NCBI GenBank assembly: GCA_902494545.1
Contig: CABUTP010000023.1
Span: forward strand, 1-12,509
Source of the DNA: an uncultured Collinsella sp.
GTDB taxonomy: Bacteria; Actinomycetota; Coriobacteriia; Coriobacteriales; Coriobacteriaceae
Reading direction: 5' to 3'
DNA length: 12,509 bases
In this document: positions 1-6,168 of the stretch, piece after piece
Numbering within the stretch: position 1 is the stretch's first letter
Layout of the letters: the number at the start of each line of letters is the position of its first letter
The notes under the pieces: model-generated
Seen by the model: only the letters and a program-made list of their open reading frames with translations
Databases searched by the model: none
Told to the model about the DNA's origin: nothing
Position numbers and translations under genes: made by a program

Positions 1-612
1 CGCCTTAACCGTCGCTATGGCCCGGTCGAGTGCTTCTTGGACCACGAGAATCCCTTTAGGCTGCTCATCGCGGTACTGCTCTCGGCTCAGACGACCGACG
101 CGCAGGTCAACAAGGTGACGCCCCAACTGTTTGCCCAGTGGCCCACGCCCGAGGCCATGGCCGGGGCAAGCGTGACCGACGTGGCGGACACCATTAAGTC
201 ACTCGGCTTTTATAAGAGTAAGGCCAAGCATGCCGTGGAGGCCGCGCAGATGATCGTTGCCGACTACGGCGGCGAGGTGCCGGCCGACATGAAGGAACTC
301 GTGAAGCTGCCGGGCGTGGGGCGCAAGACAGCGAACATCGTGCTCAACGTGGGGTACGGCATCGTGGAAGGCATCGCGGTGGATACGCATGTCAACCGCA
401 TCGCGCACCGCCTGATGCTGAGTCCCAAGACGCATGCCAAAGAGCCGCTCAAGACCGAGCAAGATCTGCTCAAGATTTTGCCGCACGAGTATTGGGAGTC
501 GGTCAACCACCAGTGGATCACCTTTGGCCGCGAGATCTGCGACGCCCGCAAACCCAAGTGCGACGAGTGCCCGCTGACAGACCTTTGCCCCAGCGTACGG
601 GTGGTGCAATAG
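1..612 (+). CDS. nth: Endonuclease III (DNA glycosylase/AP lyase), 5'-truncated by window edge
   Basis: This base-excision-repair enzyme removes oxidised pyrimidines from DNA and cleaves the strand at the abasic site. The frame is open from base 1, so the true start lies upstream; aligned from memory with E. coli Nth, about 11 N-terminal residues are missing. What is visible is complete: the conserved LLIAVLLSAQTTD helix; the helix-hairpin-helix LPGVGRKTA at 307-330, with the catalytic lysine codon at 325-327 (equivalent to Lys120); the VDTH catalytic aspartate at 382-384; and the 4Fe-4S cluster C-x6-C-x2-C-x5-C with cysteine codons at 538, 559, 568 and 586. All catalytic and cluster residues are intact, so the protein should be active. 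A TTG at 37 could be read as a start, but homology upstream of it (RLNRRYGP) argues against that. It is followed by a terminator-like region, so it is probably the end of its transcript. Confidence 0.96.
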   Translation, partial: RLNRRYGPVECFLDHENPFRLLIAVLLSAQTTDAQVNKVTPQLFAQWPTPEAMAGASVTDVADTIKSLGFYKSKAKHAVEAAQMIVADYGGEVPADMKELVKLPGVGRKTANIVLNVGYGIVEGIAVDTHVNRIAHRLMLSPKTHAKEPLKTEQDLLKILPHEYWESVNHQWITFGREICDARKPKCDECPLTDLCPSVRVVQ

Positions 613-689
613 CTTTTTGCAAACTTTTTTTGCAAAAAAGTCTCAAACCTTAGATATAGCTTGGTTGCGCAACCTTTTGAGTTTTTTTT
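613..689. terminator. AT-rich inverted-repeat region, probable terminator after nth
   Basis: Directly after the nth stop, CTTTTTGCAAA (613-623) can pair with TTTGCAAAAAAG (629-640) with one bulge. Next, an A-run with CTCAAA (634-647) faces TTTGAG followed by eight T (676-689), enclosing the perfect 12-bp palindrome GGTTGCGCAACC (663-674). The outer stem plus T8 looks like a rho-independent terminator on the + strand. The minus strand also ends in a T-run, so it may work both ways. The stems are A/T-rich and not textbook, hence moderate confidence. Confidence 0.5.
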
Positions 690-719
690 CGGCTTGAATA
701 GATGATGCAATTCAAAGGT

Positions 720-769
720 CTTCTTCTGCGAAGTGGTCGCGAAGAAGCAAGTCGGGAAAGGACGACCAC
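720..769 (+). promoter_or_regulatory. 5' leader of the surface-protein gene with two competing hairpins
   Basis: Hairpin A pairs CTTCTTC-U-GCGA (720-731) with TCGCGAAGAAG (737-747): eleven base pairs, one bulged U, and a 5-nt loop. Hairpin B pairs GTGGTCG (733-739) with CGACCAC (763-769), the latter ending on the base before the ATG at 770. The arms overlap at 733-739, so A and B cannot both form. The Shine-Dalgarno GGAAAGGA (755-762) is free in A but sits in the loop of B, with the start codon against the stem. The pairing is read directly from the sequence; a regulatory role is inference. A shorter inverted repeat, TTGAAT/ATTCAA (694-699 and 710-715), lies upstream and could be an operator. 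No convincing -35/-10 pair was found. Confidence 0.4.
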
Positions 770-2779
770 ATGAATAGGAAGCTTAACGCTGCTATCACAG
801 CCGGTCTGAGCTTGAGTATGGTGCTCAGCTCCACGCCGGTTGCTGCTATCGCGGCGGAGACTGCCCAGGGTACAAACGGGGAGGCGACCGCTGCTGCCGC
901 TACTGGCAAGCGAGTCGTCTACTATGCCAACGGCGGTACTTTTGCGGACGGAAGCGATTGGCAAAATAACTACACGAACGAGAACGGCGAGGTCACTCCT
1001 TCGGCTGCACCAGTGCGTGACGGCTATGTGTTTGCTGGCTGGGTTTATGCCGGAACCGATCAGGTAGTCGATTTCTCTCAGCCTCTCCAGGGCGGCTCGG
1101 ATCACTTCATGCTGTTCGCCAAGTGGACTGAGGCTCCCTCGAAGGTGCTTAATGTGACCTACGCTGCCAATGGCGGCCAGTTCGCCGACGGCAACAATGT
1201 TATGCAGGGCCAGACTGACAGCAATGGTATTGCTCGCCAGCCGCTTGCCCCCACGCGTGACGGCTATGTGTTTGCCGGTTGGTATTATCACAGCAATGGA
1301 ACCGACCCGGTTGACTTCAACCAGCCGATTGTCGGTGGCGGCAAGAATGTGACCCTTTTCGCCGCTTGGACGCCCGCGAAGCAGGACAAGACTGTCGAAA
1401 TCCTCTACGTCGCCAACGGCGGTACGTTCTTCGACGGTAACGATACTATGCAGGGCGTAACCGATACCGACGGTATCGCACGCCTGCCGCTTCAGCCTAC
1501 CCGCGAGGGCTATGACTTCCTTGGTTGGTCGTACGATCGCGACGGAAATGACCCCGTCGACTTCACGAAGGCTATCGTTGCGGGCAGCGGTCACGCGACT
1601 GTTTATGCTCAGTGGAAGCAGAACAACGAGAAGACGGTTCTCTATGTTGCCAATGGTGGCGCTTTTGCCGATGGCAATGAGACCATGGAGGGTGTCACTG
1701 ACAGCGACGGCGTCGCCCGCCAGCCCCTGGCCCCGACCCGCGAGGGCTACACCTTTACTGGTTGGACTTACGATGCTGCTGGCACCGAGCCTGTCGACTT
1801 CACCAAGCCCATCCCGGGTGGCGGTCAGCACGTTACGTTCTTCGCTCAGTGGGCAGAGCTTGCTAACAATGAGAAGGATGTTCTCTACGTCGCCAACGGC
1901 GGTGTGTTCGCAGATGGCAACGAGACGCTCCAGGGCGTGACCGACGGCGACGGCGTCGCCCGCCAGCCCCTGGCCCCGACCCGCGAGGGCTACACCTTCG
2001 CCGGCTGGACCTACGACCGCGACGGTAACGACCCGGTCGACTTCAGCAAGCCGCTGGTCGGCGGCGGCGACCACGCCACCCTGTTCGCCCAGTGGAACAT
2101 GGTCGTCGAGGACAACTCCATCGACGTCCTCTACGTCGCCAACGGCGGCACGTTCTTCGACGGCAACGAGACGCTCCAGGGCGTTACCGACGGCGACGGC
2201 GTCGCCCGCCAGCCCCTGGCCCCGACCCGCGAGGGCTACACCTTCGCCGGCTGGACCTACGACTCCGAGGGCACCGACCCGGTCGACTTCAGCAAGCCCG
2301 TCCAGGGCGGCGGCGACCACGTGACGTTCTACGCCCAGTGGACCAAGAACGAGACGCCTGCTGTCCAGACCCACAAGGTCAATTTCTACGTTGATGGTTC
2401 CACCACTACGGTTGAGGTCGAGGACGGTAAGACTGTTGCTCAGCCCACTGATCCTTCCGTCGACGGCTTCAACTTTGTCGGCTGGTCTTCTTCCAAGGAG
2501 TCCTTCAAGAAGTTTGACTTCTCTACTCCTATCACCGAGGACACCACTGTCTACGCTTTCTTTACCGCTAAGACCCCCAAGTCCGAGACTTTGAAGAAGG
2601 ATGAGGGCAAGAAGCAGGTTGCTGCCGATAAGAAGGACGAGGCTAAGGCCGAGAAGAAGGACGACGCCGCCCTTGCTTCTACCGGCGATCCGACCTTCGT
2701 TGTGACCTCTGCTGCCGCCCTTACCGGCGCTGTGGCTGTCGCTGTGGGCATGTACATGACCAAGCGTCGCGAGCACTAA
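770..2779 (+). CDS. Secreted, sortase-anchored surface protein with InlB B-type (Listeria-Bacteroides) repeats
   Basis: This is a 669-residue predicted cell-wall protein. Residues 1-30 form a signal peptide: basic MNRK, a hydrophobic core, and an AIAAE-like cleavage region. Six repeats of about 72 residues follow (49-119, 129-200, 211-282, 290-361, 371-442, 453-524), each running from a Y-x-A-N-G-G start through R-x-G-Y-x-F-x-G-W to a closing F/Y-A-x-W. A shorter, divergent seventh lies at 536-598. This is the InlB_B / Flg_new beta-grasp repeat family, common in surface proteins of gut Firmicutes and Coriobacteriia and linked to extracellular binding. A Lys/Ala/Glu-rich stretch (599-635) probably spans the wall. 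It ends with LASTGD (635-640), a hydrophobic segment (641-660) and a KRREH tail: a sortase signal with Ala in place of the usual Pro. The start is supported by GGAAAGGA 7 nt upstream. No sortase gene is in the window. Repeats 5-6 have much more G/C-ending codon use than the rest. The ligand is unknown. Confidence 0.9.
   Translation: MNRKLNAAITAGLSLSMVLSSTPVAAIAAETAQGTNGEATAAAATGKRVVYYANGGTFADGSDWQNNYTNENGEVTPSAAPVRDGYVFAGWVYAGTDQVVDFSQPLQGGSDHFMLFAKWTEAPSKVLNVTYAANGGQFADGNNVMQGQTDSNGIARQPLAPTRDGYVFAGWYYHSNGTDPVDFNQPIVGGGKNVTLFAAWTPAKQDKTVEILYVANGGTFFDGNDTMQGVTDTDGIARLPLQPTREGYDFLGWSYDRDGNDPVDFTKAIVAGSGHATVYAQWKQNNEKTVLYVANGGAFADGNETMEGVTDSDGVARQPLAPTREGYTFTGWTYDAAGTEPVDFTKPIPGGGQHVTFFAQWAELANNEKDVLYVANGGVFADGNETLQGVTDGDGVARQPLAPTREGYTFAGWTYDRDGNDPVDFSKPLVGGGDHATLFAQWNMVVEDNSIDVLYVANGGTFFDGNETLQGVTDGDGVARQPLAPTREGYTFAGWTYDSEGTDPVDFSKPVQGGGDHVTFYAQWTKNETPAVQTHKVNFYVDGSTTTVEVEDGKTVAQPTDPSVDGFNFVGWSSSKESFKKFDFSTPITEDTTVYAFFTAKTPKSETLKKDEGKKQVAADKKDEAKAEKKDDAALASTGDPTFVVTSAAALTGAVAVAVGMYMTKRREH
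914..2563 (+). repeat. Coding tandem repeat array, seven InlB B-type units
   Basis: Unit boundaries on DNA are approximately 914-1126, 1154-1369, 1400-1615, 1637-1852, 1880-2095, 2126-2341 and a short 2375-2563. Units 5 and 6 share a 78-bp perfect block (1940-2017 = 2186-2263, offset 246 bp or 82 codons). Counting one mismatch, the match extends upstream by a further 24 bp. Unit 4 shares a 52-bp exact core with them (1704-1755) while its flanks use different codons. Units 1-3 and 7 are related at protein level only. The pattern fits recent duplication or gene conversion within units 4-6. Confidence 0.9.
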
Positions 2780-2824
2780 ACTCTACTAGTGTTTACCTCC
2801 GGGCTTTATTAGCCCAAACCTGAT

Positions 2825-2858
2825 AGCCGCGTGGGGACCCGACCCCCACGCGGCTTTT
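2825..2858 (+). terminator. Rho-independent terminator of the surface-protein gene
   Basis: A perfect 12-bp GC-rich stem, AGCCGCGTGGGG (2825-2836) with CCCCACGCGGCT (2844-2855), has a 7-nt loop and is followed by TTTT (2855-2858). It lies 45 nt after the stop at 2779 and has the canonical form. Confidence 0.9.
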
Positions 2859-2922
2859 ATGTTTTAGTTATCTTGTTGAGTTTTTCGACTTCTGCATACG
2901 TTTTTAGATTTCCACGCCATAT

Positions 2923-2961
2923 AAAGGGGCGCCGCTGCGATGTGTGCAGCGGCGCCCCTTT
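2923..2961 (-). terminator. Terminator of the FHA/kinase module, possibly bidirectional
   Basis: A 16-bp perfect stem, 2923-2938 with 2946-2961, encloses a 7-nt loop. The core is GGGGCGCCGCTGC paired with its complement, flanked by AAA and TTT. It lies 29 nt beyond the stop of the minus-strand FHA gene (2991), so it is placed to end that transcript. The flanking A/T pairs give a short U-run in both directions, so it may also back up the + strand terminator at 2825-2858. The rest of the 2780-2990 gap is AT-rich spacer with nothing else recognisable. Confidence 0.85.
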
Positions 2962-2990
2962 GTGTTGATTCTTATTGGGCGGGCTCGGCC

Positions 2991-3980
2991 CTAGGCAAAC
3001 GCGCGTACGTCTGAGGAGATCTTCAGCACCAAAAACTCGGTCGAGGAGCCCAGTTTGAGCAGGTCGCCGTCGTGGATAGGAAACTGCTTGTCCTCGTCAT
3101 CGGAGGTGCGTAGCGAACGTGGCTTTTCGATAACGGTGGTCGCGCCGTTGCGTGTCACCAGCACCGTTCCATTAGTGGAGTGCAGGCCGCTCGCGAGCCA
3201 TGCTCCGTTGGAAAACGCTACACGCAGGTGCCGACGGGATACATCGGGTCCTACGTTGGTGATGGCGTTTTGGTCGTGTGCAAAAGAGCCTAGTACCGTA
3301 CCCTCGGGATCGAGGCTCAAAGGATAGATCGGCGGCAAGGCCGAGCCGTCTTTCGCAAGCCTGAGCAGCCCCAGTTTTGCAGGAGGCTCGTTGACCTTGC
3401 GGTTGGTGCACCGCGCCTGGACGACCTCGGCGGTCTCGAGCGTGCCAAAGGTCTGGGCCAGTTGCGTTATGGCAAAGTCTTTGACCTCGGAGGCGGCGGC
3501 ATTGGGATCGGCCAAGCATCCGCAGACCGTTAGCGCAAGAAGCTCCAAAAGGCGCCGATCGCTTTGCTTGAGGCCAGGCATGACAGCGATGCGGTCAAAG
3601 ATATTGCGCAGGATGGAACCATCGAGCCCCCAGTGTTCGAGCGACGTTGCCATGCGCTCGAGGGCATGCGCCGTAATGGCTTGCTGGCGAGCGTTGGCGG
3701 CCGCTGGACTGCTGCCGCTGCCGATTTTTACAGCGGCAGCCAAGCTCTGGACGCTCTGCGAAAAATCGGCAAACATCTCGGGGTCGATCTTGTCGGTGCC
3801 CGGAACGACGTGCACCACGCGTCGCGATAGAAACGTCTTTTCTGCAATGCGAAATCGTGGGGCCGGTTTGGAGCCAATCGGCTTGTCCGAAATCAGGATG
3901 CGCGCCGCTTCGCGATTGTTGATCTGCAGGTCGCACTTAAGGAAATCAAAGAGCACCTCGGAAGGTGTTTCCGCACGCAT
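2991..3980 (-). CDS. FHA-domain protein (distal member of kinase module)
   Basis: This 329-residue protein looks cytoplasmic: no signal peptide or membrane segment. The C-terminal third (about 224-321) is a forkhead-associated domain, the fold that binds phosphothreonine peptides. SRRH is at 248-251, STNG at 268-271, and the closing HDGDLLKLG strand is visible. The usual Gly-Arg of the first conserved motif is Gly-Ser (231-232), so the main phosphate-contacting Arg appears absent. The N-terminal ~220 residues match no family I recognise but are clearly homologous to those of the FHA protein at 6169-7125, sharing GCL-x-DP and GT-x-ET stretches. ATG at 3980 was chosen because AAAGGAG lies 9 nt upstream; the frame extends further upstream to 4082, but that would overlap the kinase gene. 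The 35-nt gap to the kinase stop (4016) suggests co-transcription, with the FHA protein as partner or substrate of the kinase (inference). A glycogen-accumulation- or secretion-type FHA adaptor role is possible but not shown. Confidence 0.85.
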   Translation of the reverse strand: MRAETPSEVLFDFLKCDLQINNREAARILISDKPIGSKPAPRFRIAEKTFLSRRVVHVVPGTDKIDPEMFADFSQSVQSLAAAVKIGSGSSPAAANARQQAITAHALERMATSLEHWGLDGSILRNIFDRIAVMPGLKQSDRRLLELLALTVCGCLADPNAAASEVKDFAITQLAQTFGTLETAEVVQARCTNRKVNEPPAKLGLLRLAKDGSALPPIYPLSLDPEGTVLGSFAHDQNAITNVGPDVSRRHLRVAFSNGAWLASGLHSTNGTVLVTRNGATTVIEKPRSLRTSDDEDKQFPIHDGDLLKLGSSTEFLVLKISSDVRAFA

Positions 3981-4015
3981 GATGCGAGACTCCTTTCTGG
4001 TATCCGGTAAAGGTG

Positions 4016-6025
4016 TTAGATGCAAAAGCCGGGTAGGACATAGGTCTTTTGGTCCGGAGCGTTTCCGGGCGTTGCCCAGCAAAACACGTCGCCGTCTTTT
4101 CCAACGCGGTTAAAGTACGTCGAGTCGGCGCCCTCGCTGCAGTCGGCGCTGGGGGTGCGCTCCCAGTAGCAGATTTTTTTGCCAGAGACGGTGCGGATCA
4201 TGGCTTCGTTTGTGGTCAGGCCGCTCACACTCTGCTCGCGATAGAGCTGGTACTGATCGCCTTCTCCGCTGTAGAGGGCAGAAAGGTACTCGCTGCCTTC
4301 TGCGAACGTTTCGGGCGCTTGGCAGCCGCACAACTCGCTCATGGACGGTAGCCAGAGTATGTCGTCGGTGGCGGTGATGCTGGAGACGTCTTTGGTGCCG
4401 CCGGTGTTGTTGGTGAGCTTTCGCACCGAGCGAATCTGATTACGGAGATCGTCGGGCAGCATAGCCATGCCCTTGTCCGCCAACCATTCACGAAGCGACG
4501 ATTGCTCCCAGCCGCCCGTCGCGGCGTGGTCGTTTACGGCGCGCATGGCGATGGGGGTACGGAACATAAAGGTGATGCCCGCGGGGAGGCCGTCATCGGT
4601 GAGCGTGTCTGCCTTAAAGCCAACGATCTGGATTTGTGGCTTGGTCCCGTCGGAAAGCCTGACAGTCTTGGTGTTCTCGTTTTCGAGCGACTGCTTGCTG
4701 TTTACCAGGTGGTAGGTTTCGGCAATCGCGAGCGCGTTTTTGTTGGAAGATGTCTCTTGTATTTTGCGGGAGATCAGGGCGAGTTCTTCCCAGGTGTAAT
4801 CGTCGAGTGACGGCTTGATGCCGTGCGCCAGGTCGATAAGCCCCCAGCATCCCGTGGCAATGGCAGAGCCTGCTATGCCGGCAACGCAGACGCCGCCGAG
4901 CGCGAGCGCAGCGCGACGCGAGATGACTGGGTGGCGCGTCTGAGCCTTGTCGGAGCCGGAAGGCTTCGGTTGCTGGCTAAAGTCGATCGGGGTGGGCAGC
5001 GGCGTGCGTGGCTCAAAATCGATGTCTTTAATCCAGGCATCGAGCTTGCCGACAATCGTAGACAGCGGCGCGCGCTGGGACTGCTCGTTATGGATACCGC
5101 TCATAATGACATCGACAAGCATTTGGTCGCCGGGTACGCGTGCCTCAAGCGGCTCGAGCTCGTGCTCGATCTTGTACAGGTAGGGCGACTGGTCCATATG
5201 CTCGTTTAGGCGATATGGCGTGTGACCGGCATAGAGCGTGTAGAGTATGCTGCAGAGCTCGTATGTATCGATACTGGGCGACGTACGCAGCGGCGCCAGC
5301 TCGGGGATGTCGTTGGAGAGCATCTCGGGTGGGGCGAACTCGGGGGTGCCGTTGCGCCAGATGCCAGTCGACATGGTAAACGAGGGGTCTGAGCGCTTGA
5401 TGCTCGAGCTGCCCAGATCGACTAGGCAAAGGTCAAAACTGCAGTGTGCAATCTGCTGGGCAAGGGACCGGCGCGTCGTGCGAATAATGATGTTGCGCAA
5501 GGAGATATCACGGTGCGCAAACGGCGCATCGAGCTTTTGGGCACCCAGGAGAATCTCTCCCAGGCGTTTTCCAATCGCGGCGACGGTGTTTGCGGGAATG
5601 TGGTCGCCCTCGGCGGGGTCGGTTAGCTCTGCCGCAGCATCGCGAAGGGGCAGGCCTTCAATCCACTCCATAAGGATGGCCGGTACGGAGCCGGTATAGC
5701 CGTAGCCATAGGTTTTGGGAAAGCCGCCCAACAGTGAGACGGCTGCAAGATTGCGATACTCCTCGGTAAGCGTCTTGATGCCCGAGGGGCTGATGGCGGA
5801 GCCGTTTTCATCACAGCCGCTGAGGGGCAACAGCGTCTTGAGCGCAAAGGTCTCGCCCTCGGTGTTGGCGACCTTGCGAAGATGGTGGGAACCGCCGCCG
5901 ACTGCCCCACAATCCAACAGGGTGGTAAAGCGGCGAATGGTATCGGAGTCTTCGGTGGTCGCAAACATGGCGTTTGGTTCAAAGGGGGACAACGCGATGA
6001 TATCCATGTCCGTGTCGTACGTCAC
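4016..6025 (-). CDS. Transmembrane Ser/Thr protein kinase with outer DUF6273-like domain
   Basis: This is a 669-residue receptor-like kinase. The cytoplasmic N-terminal domain (about 30-335) has a glycine loop (CGAVGGGS, 39-46), the ATP-lysine in FALK (Lys63), a C-helix Glu in EEYRNL, HRD at 171-173 with Asn178, DLG for DFG at 203-205, APPE at 231-234, and the F-helix Asp253. All catalytic residues are present. The loop reads HRDISLRN, without the Lys two residues after Asp that is typical of Hanks kinases. A proline-rich linker (336-368) leads to one membrane segment (about 372-397) preceded by SRR. The outer part (398-669) ends in a region resembling DUF6273: W-x-x-S-x-L-R-x-W-L at 506-515, ILWLPS, then W-x-R-T-P-S. 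It carries six cysteines (566, 568, 619, 629, 649, 668). GTG at 6025 was chosen because GAAAGGA lies 7 nt upstream; the in-frame ATG at 6007 has no such site. The flanking FHA genes suggest a phosphosignalling pathway. The outer domain's ligand is unknown; the DUF6273 call is from memory of the family. Confidence 0.88.
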   Translation of the reverse strand: MTYDTDMDIIALSPFEPNAMFATTEDSDTIRRFTTLLDCGAVGGGSHHLRKVANTEGETFALKTLLPLSGCDENGSAISPSGIKTLTEEYRNLAAVSLLGGFPKTYGYGYTGSVPAILMEWIEGLPLRDAAAELTDPAEGDHIPANTVAAIGKRLGEILLGAQKLDAPFAHRDISLRNIIIRTTRRSLAQQIAHCSFDLCLVDLGSSSIKRSDPSFTMSTGIWRNGTPEFAPPEMLSNDIPELAPLRTSPSIDTYELCSILYTLYAGHTPYRLNEHMDQSPYLYKIEHELEPLEARVPGDQMLVDVIMSGIHNEQSQRAPLSTIVGKLDAWIKDIDFEPRTPLPTPIDFSQQPKPSGSDKAQTRHPVISRRAALALGGVCVAGIAGSAIATGCWGLIDLAHGIKPSLDDYTWEELALISRKIQETSSNKNALAIAETYHLVNSKQSLENENTKTVRLSDGTKPQIQIVGFKADTLTDDGLPAGITFMFRTPIAMRAVNDHAATGGWEQSSLREWLADKGMAMLPDDLRNQIRSVRKLTNNTGGTKDVSSITATDDILWLPSMSELCGCQAPETFAEGSEYLSALYSGEGDQYQLYREQSVSGLTTNEAMIRTVSGKKICYWERTPSADCSEGADSTYFNRVGKDGDVFCWATPGNAPDQKTYVLPGFCI

Positions 6026-6100
6026 GGGGCGATCCTTTCGAGAAAAAAGTGCATAGCGATAATGTTAGTGAAAAGGTAGCGCAACCGTTGCCTTAATCGA

Positions 6101-6145
6101 AAAGGTGCCGTTATTTGCATGGGTTGATGCAAATAACGGCACCTT
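6101..6145 (-). terminator. 19-bp perfect inverted repeat between first FHA gene and kinase
   Basis: Positions 6102-6120 pair perfectly with 6127-6145 around a 6-nt loop. On the minus strand the hairpin begins 23 nt after the FHA stop (6169), and the stem's 3' end continues as CCTTTTCG, a short U-run. It therefore reads as a terminator, perhaps a leaky one, that would lower kinase expression relative to the upstream FHA gene. The rest of the 6026-6168 gap could hold a weak kinase promoter on the minus strand (TTGCGC at 6084-6079, 17-nt spacer, TATCGC at 6061-6056), which matches consensus poorly. Confidence 0.65.
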
Positions 6146-6168
6146 GTGCGTCGAAGATGTGTGGCGGG

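Noticed and set aside
650..2776. 708-codon open frame on the minus strand opposite the surface-protein gene
   Set aside because: It runs across the repeats in the opposite frame and follows their periodicity; openness comes from the GC-rich codons of the sense gene. No ribosome site was seen, and the sense product has a signal peptide, known repeats and a sorting signal.
3981..4082. N-terminal extension of the distal FHA protein up to 4082
   Set aside because: It would overlap the kinase gene's last codons, has no ribosome site, and lacks counterpart in the paralogue; the ATG at 3980 has a good SD.
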